Source: Bacterioplanoides sp965200585
GTDB lineage: Bacteria; Pseudomonadota; Gammaproteobacteria; Pseudomonadales; Oceanobacteraceae
Reading direction: 5' to 3' (one strand)
NCBI RefSeq assembly: GCF_965200585.1
Contig: NZ_OZ241361.1
Length of the DNA: 64,000 bases
The notes under the pieces were generated by a model. The model did not search any database, was not told where the DNA came from, and saw only the letters and a program-made list of their open reading frames with translations. This document shows positions 43,974 to 51,516 of the stretch, piece by piece. How positions within the stretch are numbered: the stretch's first letter is position 1; each line of letters begins with the position of its first letter. The translations under genes and the position numbers were made by a program.

Positions 43974-46243
43974 AACGCCGCCGCTCCTAATGCATAAACA
44001 GAAAGAATACTCAGGGCATCAGTCACCCCTTGCATAAACACACGCCAGTTGCTGCGGGTCACGTTTGGCACATAGACCGTATCACCCTCACGAATCACCG
44101 GCAGTGTGGCAAAGTCCGGATCTTTGACAAATTCAACCAGATCAAACGAAGCCGATTGTTCGTTACAGCAGGAAGCGTTCACCACCACAATGCGTTCAAC
44201 ATAGGCTGCTTCGGTTGGTCCACCCGCCTGCGCCAGCAAATCAAGAATGGTCATATTGTCGTTAAAGCGGTAACGACCTGGCTTAGCGACTGAGCCCAGC
44301 ACACGCACGGTGGTTTCTTTTTCTTCATCCAGCCAGTTGCGATCTTTTTCCGGGATATAGATGCTGTCACCCGGTTTTACGTCTGGCAGCAGGGTTTCAT
44401 CACCGGTTTCAAAATACATCGCCAGATTCAGGCGCGACACACGGGGTTTATTGCCGTCGCGGTGCATGATGCGAATATTATGAATATCGGCGTTGGTTGA
44501 CGGGCCGTCGGCCGCCGACAAGATATCTAAAAAGCCCATGCTTTCATCAAAGGCATAACGACCCGCAGCATTCACCTCACCAAACAGATAGATCGAACGC
44601 TCCGGTGCCTGACGCAGCCACTTGGATTTATTGTCCGTTGGATCTTGTGGTAATTCCGGCACCATCACGGTGTAACCAGCTTTTAAAACCGGCAGGTCTT
44701 CTATATGACCACCATTTTCATTAAATGACGCTAAATCAAACACCTTGCTTTCAACCCGACCATCTTCGTGACGCATCACAATTTGAGTGGCAGCAATATC
44801 GGCACGCTCTTCCGGGCCACCGGCATGGGCCAATAAATCGAAGACCGACATTTCATCCGACCATTCATAACGGCCCGGGCGACGAACCGCACCCATAATA
44901 TAAATGGCACGTGAAGGCGGTACTTTTAACCAGGAGTTTTCATCGGTTGCGGTTTTTTCCGGTACAAAAATCGCGTCACCGGCAATGATTTCGGGTAAAC
45001 CGACACTGCTGCCCTGCTCGGTATATTGTTGTAAATCGAATGGCACCACATCGCCGTTAGCGCGTAATAAACGAATCTGACGGGTCTCGGCAAAACGGGT
45101 TGGGCCACCAGCGTTAGCGAGAATATCCAGAAAGGTAGCGCCCTCCTGATTCTCAAAAGCACCCGGCTTCGGCACTTCCCCCATCACATACACCATGCGG
45201 GCACCAACTTTGACTTCTTTTGCCGCAATCGGAACAAAAACCGTGGCTCCTTTTTCCAGCTTAATCAGCTTATTGCCGTCACCATTATCGAGATACGCTT
45301 TTAAATTAAATAAGGTTGGAACGTTGTTATTAATGATGCGGATTTGCTCCACCCCGGCGTAACGGGTCACGCCACCGGCGCGCATAATCACATCGATCAC
45401 GGTGCTGTGTTGTTTGAACGAAAACAAACCCGGGTTCTGAACTTCACCAAAGACTTTAATGGCATTTTGATCTTCTGCGGCATCACCACCGGATAATAAG
45501 GTCGCCGCATCAAAGTCTGCCTGAACGTTACCAATCAACGGTGAAGCCGGAATAAACAAGGTATCCATACTGCTTAACGCGGGAATAATGTCGTCGTTAC
45601 CACTATCCAGATAGGCTTTAAAATTAAACTCAATCACTTGCTCGCCATCAGCTGACTGACGTTTTAACTGCATTTTATCCAGCTGCGCACCCTTTCGAAC
45701 GCCGCCCGCCAGACTTAAGGCCATTTGTACGTTGGCACGACCAGTTGCATCGACGGGCAGCTCCACCTGACCCGGGTTATTCACGTAACCTAATACGGTA
45801 ACTAATAAACGTTTTTCGCGGATAGCAACATCCAGGCGGGTAACGTCGCGATAAACCGAGGCCAGTGCTTGTTCGATAGCAATGCGTGCATGATTTAACT
45901 GCATACCTGCTACCGGAATTTCACCCACTTCCGGCAGTGCAATCACACCACGATTATCGACCGGAAAATCCTGATTTAATTCTTCTTCACCCGGCAGCGC
46001 GATAAACAACACATCGCCAATATGAATTTGCTCTCCAGACGATTGTGTTTGTTGCTGCGCTGCCGCTTGTTCCAGCACATCGTTGGCTTCGTTGACGGCT
46101 AACATTTCGCGCAGCTCCTGAGCCATTTGTTCCAGCTCATCGTTTTGCAGCGCATGGTCTTGCGCCATGGCAGAGGTAGCCACTCCAATCAGGGCAAGTC
46201 CCGCCCAGCTCAAAACAAACAGTCGCAATAATAAATGAGTCAT
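43970..46243 (-). CDS. Large SLBB-repeat polysaccharide export protein (SypC/Wza-like)
   Basis: A 757-aa exported protein. A signal peptide (about 1-27, ending in SAMA) precedes a Poly_export domain (IHIGDVLFIALPGEEELNQDF...GVIALPEVGEIPVAGM). Six SLBB-like repeats follow, each with a GxVxxPGxF/Y core (for example VLGYVNNPGQ, VFGEVQNPGLF, VMGEVPKPGAF, IMGAVRRPGRY, LFGEVNAAGRY, VLGSVAKPGRY) and an LAxAGGPT-type end. A hydrophobic C-terminal helix closes the protein. Wza has two SLBB repeats and about 380 aa, so this is roughly double size. No lipobox is seen. It forms the presumed periplasm/outer-membrane export conduit and overlaps the ATPase gene by 4 bp. Confidence 0.92.
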   Translation of the reverse strand: MTHLLLRLFVLSWAGLALIGVATSAMAQDHALQNDELEQMAQELREMLAVNEANDVLEQAAAQQQTQSSGEQIHIGDVLFIALPGEEELNQDFPVDNRGVIALPEVGEIPVAGMQLNHARIAIEQALASVYRDVTRLDVAIREKRLLVTVLGYVNNPGQVELPVDATGRANVQMALSLAGGVRKGAQLDKMQLKRQSADGEQVIEFNFKAYLDSGNDDIIPALSSMDTLFIPASPLIGNVQADFDAATLLSGGDAAEDQNAIKVFGEVQNPGLFSFKQHSTVIDVIMRAGGVTRYAGVEQIRIINNNVPTLFNLKAYLDNGDGNKLIKLEKGATVFVPIAAKEVKVGARMVYVMGEVPKPGAFENQEGATFLDILANAGGPTRFAETRQIRLLRANGDVVPFDLQQYTEQGSSVGLPEIIAGDAIFVPEKTATDENSWLKVPPSRAIYIMGAVRRPGRYEWSDEMSVFDLLAHAGGPEERADIAATQIVMRHEDGRVESKVFDLASFNENGGHIEDLPVLKAGYTVMVPELPQDPTDNKSKWLRQAPERSIYLFGEVNAAGRYAFDESMGFLDILSAADGPSTNADIHNIRIMHRDGNKPRVSRLNLAMYFETGDETLLPDVKPGDSIYIPEKDRNWLDEEKETTVRVLGSVAKPGRYRFNDNMTILDLLAQAGGPTEAAYVERIVVVNASCCNEQSASFDLVEFVKDPDFATLPVIREGDTVYVPNVTRSNWRVFMQGVTDALSILSVYALGAAAL

Positions 46244-46245
46244 GA

Positions 46246-47361
46246 TTATTCTCCTTGCTGACGCGAGCGTTGCTCATACGCTTCGTGATACGAATAAGAA
46301 AAATCGTCATTTAAGTAGCGTTGAGTTTGTGTTTTGGAGGTGTCTTCAACATCCCGAACATCAAATTGCCATTGATTGACCCGCTCCGATTTAACAATGT
46401 CTTCTCGATTAATCGTTTCAGCAGCATCTTGCTCAGCACCAGCAGCCTGGGTAAAACCAAACTGCTGATCTAATTCGATATACAGCTGATCCAACGTTGC
46501 TTTTGGTTCCAGCACTTCGATATGAACGCGGCGATTTTTTAATCGACCCGCCCAAGTATTGTTGGTTGCGCGGGGTAAATGTTCACCAAAAGCACGAATG
46601 ATCATCCGATCTTCGGCAATGCCTGTCGCCACCAATTCATCACGCACATGGCGAGCACGGCGCAGCGATAAATCCTGATTGTAATCATAAGAAGCGTTGG
46701 CATCGGTGTGGCCGTTCAGGCGCAGAATTAATGGTGGGTAGGCTTTTAAATAACGACTGGCAACCCGCAGATGCTCACGATACAGAGGTGACAACTGATC
46801 CGAATCGTTAGCAAAGGCATTATCACTGTTTAATAAATGACGCAGCATATACAGCGCATAACGGTAACGAAAATCGCTACTTTGCTTATGATTGCTTTCA
46901 CTGGTCAGGCTACGGGTTGCTAAATTTTCAGGGCAATGGGTATGGCGCTTGATGTAAATTAATCGGCGTTCCAGTTCATCAACTTCACGATGCACAATCA
47001 CCAAGGTGTTACGCGCGTCTTCTAACAGATTACCGTCTAACTCACGACGTGCGCGTTGTGACATCAGCGTCACCTCACGAACCCGCGCCGGAATACATTC
47101 ACGGGCACCACGCAGGATTAAGGTATCCAGTTTGACATTATGGAGCTGCCACTGGGTCTCCAATGCGCCCTTGGATTCAGGAACAACGCCAATCCAGTCA
47201 TCAATCTGATCCAGATAATACTGACGACTGGTATCGACCTGAACATCACCGCCCTGCCCTTGCTCCGGCCAGCTGCTGCAGCCAGTCAGAGTCAGGGTCG
47301 CTATGGCTGAAGCCAGAGTCAGCATTGGGGCAACAAAGGTGTGAAGGTTAATCTGCATCAT
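46246..47361 (-). CDS. OmpA-family lipoprotein (SypB-like)
   Basis: A 371-aa lipoprotein with signal peptide and lipobox LTGC (Cys28). A helical middle region follows, then an OmpA-type peptidoglycan-binding domain around residues 225-285 (LRLNGHTDANASYDYNQDLSLRRARHVRDEL, IRAFGEHLPRATN, KNRRVHIEVL). About 80 further residues follow the OmpA domain. It lies between the STAS gene (41 bp gap) and the SLBB export gene (2 bp gap), corresponding to sypB. GGAGAG lies before tandem ATG codons at 47361/47358. Its role is probably to couple the export machine to the wall; that is inference. Confidence 0.9.
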   Translation of the reverse strand: MMQINLHTFVAPMLTLASAIATLTLTGCSSWPEQGQGGDVQVDTSRQYYLDQIDDWIGVVPESKGALETQWQLHNVKLDTLILRGARECIPARVREVTLMSQRARRELDGNLLEDARNTLVIVHREVDELERRLIYIKRHTHCPENLATRSLTSESNHKQSSDFRYRYALYMLRHLLNSDNAFANDSDQLSPLYREHLRVASRYLKAYPPLILRLNGHTDANASYDYNQDLSLRRARHVRDELVATGIAEDRMIIRAFGEHLPRATNNTWAGRLKNRRVHIEVLEPKATLDQLYIELDQQFGFTQAAGAEQDAAETINREDIVKSERVNQWQFDVRDVEDTSKTQTQRYLNDDFSYSYHEAYEQRSRQQGE

Positions 47362-47402
47362 GTTCTCTCCGAATCGTCTTCTGACTTAATCAAGCCTGCC
47401 GC

Positions 47403-47756
47403 TTAATGAACGACTGCCACTGAGCGCTCTTTTTCACCCAGATAACCGGATAAAGACTCAAACACCGGAATGGTGTTAGTGATTTTTAAGATATCCAGCA
47501 GTTCTTTGGGCTGACCTTGCACACCAATCAGCACCATTTGGTGTTGCTGGGCCACTAAGCGCTTGTATAAAAACACCAGAGCACCAATGCCAGAAGAATC
47601 GATAAAACGAACATTGCTCAGATCCACAATCACATCGCTGCCGTTCACCGCCAGGTCTTCAAACAGATTGCGAACGCTACCAACACTGCTGACATCAAAG
47701 TCGCCGCTTAAGCTGATCACCTGATCTTCATTACATACATAGCTGACAAAACTCAT
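47403..47756 (-). CDS. STAS-domain anti-sigma-antagonist-like protein (SypA-like)
   Basis: A 117-aa single STAS domain: VISLSGDFDVSSVGSVRNLFEDL, then DVIVDLSNVRFIDSSGIGALVFLYKRL. The conserved phosphorylatable serine is S55 in DSSGIG. It is the first gene of the minus-strand polysaccharide operon, as sypA is in Vibrio fischeri, where its phosphorylation state, set by SypE, controls biofilm formation downstream of transcription. The partner kinase/phosphatase is encoded at 38522-40123. A near-perfect sigma-54 promoter lies 38 bp upstream and an activator palindrome 140 bp upstream. Confidence 0.92.
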   Translation of the reverse strand: MSFVSYVCNEDQVISLSGDFDVSSVGSVRNLFEDLAVNGSDVIVDLSNVRFIDSSGIGALVFLYKRLVAQQHQMVLIGVQGQPKELLDILKITNTIPVFESLSGYLGEKERSVAVVH

Positions 47757-47793
47757 GGCTTATTCTCCGCCTTGTGAAATACAACAGAGATAG

Positions 47794-47809
47794 AGCAAGG
47801 CTGGTGCCA
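47794..47809 (-). promoter_or_regulatory. Sigma-54 promoter of the syp-like operon
   Basis: The minus strand reads TGGCACCAGCCTTGCT, matching the consensus TGGCACG-N4-TTGCW at all but one position, with GG and GC 10 bases apart. The predicted start is near 47784, 28 bases before the STAS gene ATG. A perfect TTGCA-AAA-TGCAA palindrome lies about 115 bp upstream. Confidence 0.82.
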
Positions 47810-47895
47810 GCCCCAACAAGCTCAATACTTTCAATGACTTAAGGAGATTTAGCCGATAAATTGGGCTGCGAATCCGGGTGGATTCTCAGGATGCT

Positions 47896-47908
47896 TTGCA
47901 AAATGCAA
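47896..47908. promoter_or_regulatory. LuxO/SypG-type activator site, perfect copy 2
   Basis: TTGCAAAATGCAA, extended to TTTGCAAAATGCAATGCA, lies 87 bp upstream of the sigma-54 element of the syp-like operon. It is a normal enhancer position for an NtrC-family activator, which this operon itself encodes. Confidence 0.72.
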
Positions 47909-47946
47909 TGCAGGAGGTTTTGCAGAGTGGTTATTTATCCGTCATA

Positions 47947-48001
47947 TTGCCAAAGCCTATTTACATGATTTAGATCTTTCCTCTCTGAAACCTCTAAGGT
48001 T
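47947..48001 (+). promoter_or_regulatory. higBA promoter and operator
   Basis: TTGCCA (47947-47952), a 17-bp spacer and TTAGAT (47970-47975) form a plausible sigma-70 promoter. The perfect inverted repeat AACCT-CTA-AGGTT (47989-48001) lies just downstream and 12 bp before higB, a suitable site for HigA autorepression. Confidence 0.55.
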
Positions 48002-48013
48002 ACAATTACTTCT

Positions 48014-48292
48014 ATGATCAAGAGCTTTATCCATAAGGGTCTGCAAAGGTTCTATCGATCAGGCAATACATCTGGCATCCAGAAGAAGCATGAGAAAAGG
48101 CTACGCCTTATTCTTACCAACCTGGATCAAGCTGAAACCCCTGACGATATGGATTTACCCGGCTTGTTTATGCACCAGCTCAAAGGGGAGCGAAAAGGTA
48201 TTTGGTCAGTACGAGTCAGCGGTAACTGGAGAGTGACTTATCGCTTTGATGGTAAAGATATTGAAATCGTGAATTATGAGGATTATCACTGA
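48014..48292 (+). CDS. higB: HigB-type toxin (RelE/ParE superfamily)
   Basis: A 92-aa RelE-superfamily toxin of the HigB group, a ribosome-dependent mRNA interferase. It starts MIKSFIHKGLQRFYRSG and has KKHEKRLRLILTNLDQA, then GERKGIWSVRVSGNWRVTYRFDGKDIEIVNYEDYH, the typical HigB C-terminal half. The gene is upstream of the antitoxin gene and shares one base with it (TGATG), the reversed toxin-first order that defines higBA. It is inserted between the syp-like operon promoter region and the flippase gene. Confidence 0.93.
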   Translation: MIKSFIHKGLQRFYRSGNTSGIQKKHEKRLRLILTNLDQAETPDDMDLPGLFMHQLKGERKGIWSVRVSGNWRVTYRFDGKDIEIVNYEDYH

Positions 48293-48588
48293 TGACCATG
48301 TTTAACCCTTCACACCCGGGCGAAATACTAAAAGAGCTGATCATCGAATCACTGAATTTAACCATTACTGATGCTGCCAGCCACTTAGATATCAGCCGTA
48401 AAACCTTATCAAAAGTGCTCAATGCACGAGGTGCCATCACCCCTGAAATGGCCGTACGCCTTGAGATGGCTTTTGGTAAACCCTCAGCAGATCACTGGTT
48501 GCGCCTGCAAAATGCGTATGATTTATGGCAGACCCGTCAGCAAAAAGACTCTCTGCAAGTTTCGCCTTATAAATTTGAAGTAGCGTAA
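48292..48588 (+). CDS. higA: HigA-type antitoxin (XRE family)
   Basis: A 98-aa helix-turn-helix antitoxin: FNPSHPGEILKELIIESLNLTITDAASHLDISRKTLSKVLNARGAITPEMAVRLEMAFG then PSADHWLRLQNAYDLWQ, the VapI/HigA pattern. It neutralises HigB and represses the operon, probably through the inverted repeat at 47989-48001. The last 22 bp overlap the 3' end of the convergent flippase gene. Confidence 0.93.
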   Translation: MTMFNPSHPGEILKELIIESLNLTITDAASHLDISRKTLSKVLNARGAITPEMAVRLEMAFGKPSADHWLRLQNAYDLWQTRQQKDSLQVSPYKFEVA

Positions 48589-50060
48589 TCCGTTTTTCTC
48601 CTTAGCTCGCTAATAAAAGCTAACGGAAATACCCGCGCGACAAACATCAGCACCAGCATCAACAGGGATAAGCTCAGCCCGGTAGCGAGCTGCGCAACGT
48701 CATTCCAGTCGTTGGTTAGTCCTTGATGGCCGGCGACTAACAGCCCGGCAATCAACACACTCAAAACCCAGCGACGATGCTGATATGGCAACGGCAGCAA
48801 GTATTGGCTAACGATATAAAAGCTCAACAGGCGTAAGCCATACACCAGCAATAACACCCACACGGCTCCCCACACGCCATAAACTGGTACCAGCCACCAG
48901 TACCCCGTGATCGCCACTGCCGCACAAGCCCACTGAATCCACATTTGCGATTGGCTGGAGTTGCCAGCGAAGCAGCCAAGATTCAGCAAGTCTCCGGCAT
49001 TTTTCAGTACATTCACCAGTGCCAGCCACACCACGATGCTGGCGGCCGCGTGGTAACTTTGCGGAAGCACCAGTAATACAAAGGCCGGTAAGGTCAGCAC
49101 CATCGCCGCCCCGAGAAAGATGCCAATATTGGTACCGAGCAACGCAAAGTCAGCGCAGCGTTGTGGGCCATTGTCTTGCTGTAAAAGCTGGAAGCGAGCA
49201 GGAAACCACCATAAGGCAAAAGGCTGCATCATCAGCCCCAGAATCAGGGCAAACTTACTGGCGATGGCATACACCGCCAATTGCTCTACCCCGACCCGGT
49301 CGGCCAGCAGCCAACGATCCAGTCCGGTAATAGCAAACAGTCCCATGCGGCTTAACACGATTGGTCCGCCATAACGGCTGAGCTGACCAACAACCGTGCG
49401 ATTCAGGCTGACAATTTGGCTGAAACCGCCGCTCTGGCGCAGCAGATAACGAATCAGCAGGCAAACCAGCATGGTGCTGGCAATCGCTCCTGCGATCAGC
49501 ACCGCCTGAATATTGCTGTACGCATCCGAGTCAGATTCCAGCAACAGCACAATCAGGCTGGCCTGCAGCAGTACTTTAATCACGTTGTAGATACAAAATT
49601 GCTTTGCCATCGACTGCATACGCATCAGGGTCAGAGGAATCACAATCAGACCTTCAGCCAAGGTCGGCACTGCAATTAACCACAATTCAAGCTGACCAAT
49701 ACCAAGTGGCAACAACGCCAACAACTGACTCTGAAAAACGGCTAACAACAGCACTGCCAACAGAGTAATTACCAGAGTTAAGCCGGTGCAGCTGGCAACA
49801 ATTGTTTCGCGCTGGCGGGTATCGGCTTCTCCGACAAACCGGTACAGGGCTTCCACCAAACCAAAGCCCATCACAATGGTGCCGATGTCCGCTAGTACAA
49901 CCAAAGCCTCCAGCAAACCGTACTCCATTGGCGTGAGCTGGCGGGTCAGGTAAGGCATCATCAATAACGACACCCCTTTCATCAGTACAATACCAATGCC
50001 GTAGTAGAGCGCCTGGCTGACCACACCGGAAGTCTGTTTATCAGCAGTATCAGTTTTCAT
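48567..50060 (-). CDS. Wzx-like polysaccharide flippase
   Basis: A 497-aa polytopic membrane protein of the MVF/MATE-like polysaccharide transporter family. It has about 12-14 hydrophobic segments and the family start VVSQALYYGIGIVLMKGVSLLMMPYLTRQLTPMEYGLLEAL (split in the sequence by charged residues), which resembles Wzx/RfbX. It moves undecaprenyl-linked repeat units across the inner membrane. ATG 50060 overlaps the end of the glycosyltransferase gene by 11 bp; the longer frame would add unrelated sequence. It forms a pair with the upstream glycosyltransferase gene, and its stop overlaps higA on the other strand. Confidence 0.88.
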   Translation of the reverse strand: MKTDTADKQTSGVVSQALYYGIGIVLMKGVSLLMMPYLTRQLTPMEYGLLEALVVLADIGTIVMGFGLVEALYRFVGEADTRQRETIVASCTGLTLVITLLAVLLLAVFQSQLLALLPLGIGQLELWLIAVPTLAEGLIVIPLTLMRMQSMAKQFCIYNVIKVLLQASLIVLLLESDSDAYSNIQAVLIAGAIASTMLVCLLIRYLLRQSGGFSQIVSLNRTVVGQLSRYGGPIVLSRMGLFAITGLDRWLLADRVGVEQLAVYAIASKFALILGLMMQPFALWWFPARFQLLQQDNGPQRCADFALLGTNIGIFLGAAMVLTLPAFVLLVLPQSYHAAASIVVWLALVNVLKNAGDLLNLGCFAGNSSQSQMWIQWACAAVAITGYWWLVPVYGVWGAVWVLLLVYGLRLLSFYIVSQYLLPLPYQHRRWVLSVLIAGLLVAGHQGLTNDWNDVAQLATGLSLSLLMLVLMFVARVFPLAFISELRRKTDYATSNL

Positions 50061-51360
50061 GACGCACCTCCTCCACCCACTTGGCTGCGCCAACCGCTTG
50101 AAACTGACGTGATAGCTGAGCGGCGCAAACATCGGCACTAAAGCGGGTTTTTACCTGGTGATACGCCAGACCTGTTTTTAAATGAATACGCTGCTGGCCT
50201 TTATCAGGGTCAGCCAGATCATCCAGCAATTGCTGCAGCGTACAGGCCAGAGAATGAGGGTCATTGTGCTTTGCAATCCAGCCACTGTATTCATCCAGAA
50301 TTTCACCTGTTGCCATCAGATCGGTAGTGACGATGGGAATCTTGCTTGCCATGGCTTCTTTTAAAACCAACGGGCCAGTATCCATAATGCCCTCGCTGGT
50401 TTTGCAAAATGGCAGCACCAACGCCTGATAAGCCGAGATATGCTCACTCACCCACTGGCGAGATACCGCTCCGAGAAAATGCACCTGTTGCTGTAATCCC
50501 AACTGTTCAACCTGCTCGGTCAGTTGCTGTTGCATCGGGCCAGCACCAGCAATATCAATATGCGTTGTTGCCGGTAACTGCGTCATTGCCTGAATTAAAT
50601 CGGGTAAACCTTTGGTTTCTGACAAGCGACCCAGAAATAATAATTTATTGTTTTTTTCTTGATTGTTTGTTTTTTGATTTTTCTTTTCCTTGGGGCTGCC
50701 TTGCTTGTCCGAACAAGAGTAACGGGGATAAAAAGTCTGGGTGTCTACGCCACAAGGAATATGAACAACCGGTGTTTCGGGTGATATGGCCTGAAACTCG
50801 TCATGCATTCGTTTGCAAACTGCAACAACAAAATCTGCATTTTGCAATTTACTTTGCAAATTCTGCGGCGTTTTATAAACATCAGAACCGTGGCTGGTAA
50901 ACGAAACACTCACACCAGACAGACGCGCTGCGGTAATTCCCATCACGGCCGGAGACCAGGCAAAGTGACAATGAATGTGTTGCCCCTGATGACGCTTCAA
51001 AAGACACATCAGTTTAAAACCATTCAGTAAAACAGAGCGTGTCCGAACACCTTCCTGCTGCTGAGCAAAACGCCAGGCCGATAGCAGTGACGACAAATAT
51101 TCATCCCCTTTCAACAAGGCCACTACAACATCAAAAACCCATAAAATCAGGCAGTTAAGCAGGGTAATAACTGACACATCGGCTAATGATAAAAAGCACT
51201 CGGCCAGTCCTTCGTCCCCGGCCTGACACGGTTCATCCCGTCTTATTAAACACACCGGAACGACCCGGTGACCCTGACGTTCAATCGCTTTTATTTCTGT
51301 TGTAACAAAGGTTTCGCTCGCTACCGGAAACTCAGAAAGCACATATAAAATCGTTTTCAT
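50050..51360 (-). CDS. Glycosyltransferase family 4 protein
   Basis: A 436-aa GT4 enzyme with VLSEFPVASETFVTTEIKAI (typical of colanic/EPS GT4 proteins), HIHCHFAWSPAVMGITAARL, GSDVYK, then LLFLGRLSETKGLPDLIQAM and an E-x7-E region VLPFCKTSEGIMDTGPLVLKEAMA. Between the two GT-B domains is a low-complexity insert KEKKNQKTNNQEKNNK encoded by runs of T on the plus strand. AGGAG lies seven bases before ATG 51360. It is translationally coupled to the flippase and carries two internal activator-type palindromes. A sigma-54 promoter lies at 51473-51488. Confidence 0.9.
   Translation of the reverse strand: MKTILYVLSEFPVASETFVTTEIKAIERQGHRVVPVCLIRRDEPCQAGDEGLAECFLSLADVSVITLLNCLILWVFDVVVALLKGDEYLSSLLSAWRFAQQQEGVRTRSVLLNGFKLMCLLKRHQGQHIHCHFAWSPAVMGITAARLSGVSVSFTSHGSDVYKTPQNLQSKLQNADFVVAVCKRMHDEFQAISPETPVVHIPCGVDTQTFYPRYSCSDKQGSPKEKKNQKTNNQEKNNKLLFLGRLSETKGLPDLIQAMTQLPATTHIDIAGAGPMQQQLTEQVEQLGLQQQVHFLGAVSRQWVSEHISAYQALVLPFCKTSEGIMDTGPLVLKEAMASKIPIVTTDLMATGEILDEYSGWIAKHNDPHSLACTLQQLLDDLADPDKGQQRIHLKTGLAYHQVKTRFSADVCAAQLSRQFQAVGAAKWVEEVRHEN
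50813..50847. promoter_or_regulatory. Pair of LuxO/SypG-type sites inside the glycosyltransferase gene
   Basis: TTGCA-AAC-TGCAA (50813-50825) and CTGCA-TTT-TGCAA (50835-50847) are near copies of the palindrome, 22 bp apart centre to centre, about two helical turns. They lie about 600 bp from the face-to-face sigma-54 promoters at 51430-51488, where no closer site is seen. Function at this distance is inference. Confidence 0.45.
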
Positions 51361-51429
51361 CATCACACTCCTATTAGCTTTTAGGCCGTGAACCCATGCT
51401 CTGTTTATTTCACTCGGTTAATGAATCTT

Positions 51430-51445
51430 TGGCATTTGCTTTGCT
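51430..51445 (+). promoter_or_regulatory. Sigma-54 promoter of the GT2 gene
   Basis: TGGCATTTGCTTTGCT has GG (51431-51432) and GC (51443-51444) 10 bases apart and matches TGGCA and TTGCT of the consensus. The predicted start is near 51456, about 60 bases before the GT2 ATG. Confidence 0.7.
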
Positions 51446-51472
51446 CATTAACATTTATGTTTGATGTGATTC

Positions 51473-51488
51473 AGCAATGACAATGCCA
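51473..51488 (-). promoter_or_regulatory. Sigma-54 promoter of the GT4-flippase unit
   Basis: The minus strand reads TGGCATTGTCATTGCT, with correct 10-base spacing and matches to TGGCA and TTGCT. The predicted start is near 51462, about 100 bases before the GT4 ATG. It faces the plus-strand element at 51430. Confidence 0.7.
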
Positions 51489-51516
51489 ACCAAAACATAA
51501 AAAACGGAGCACAATT

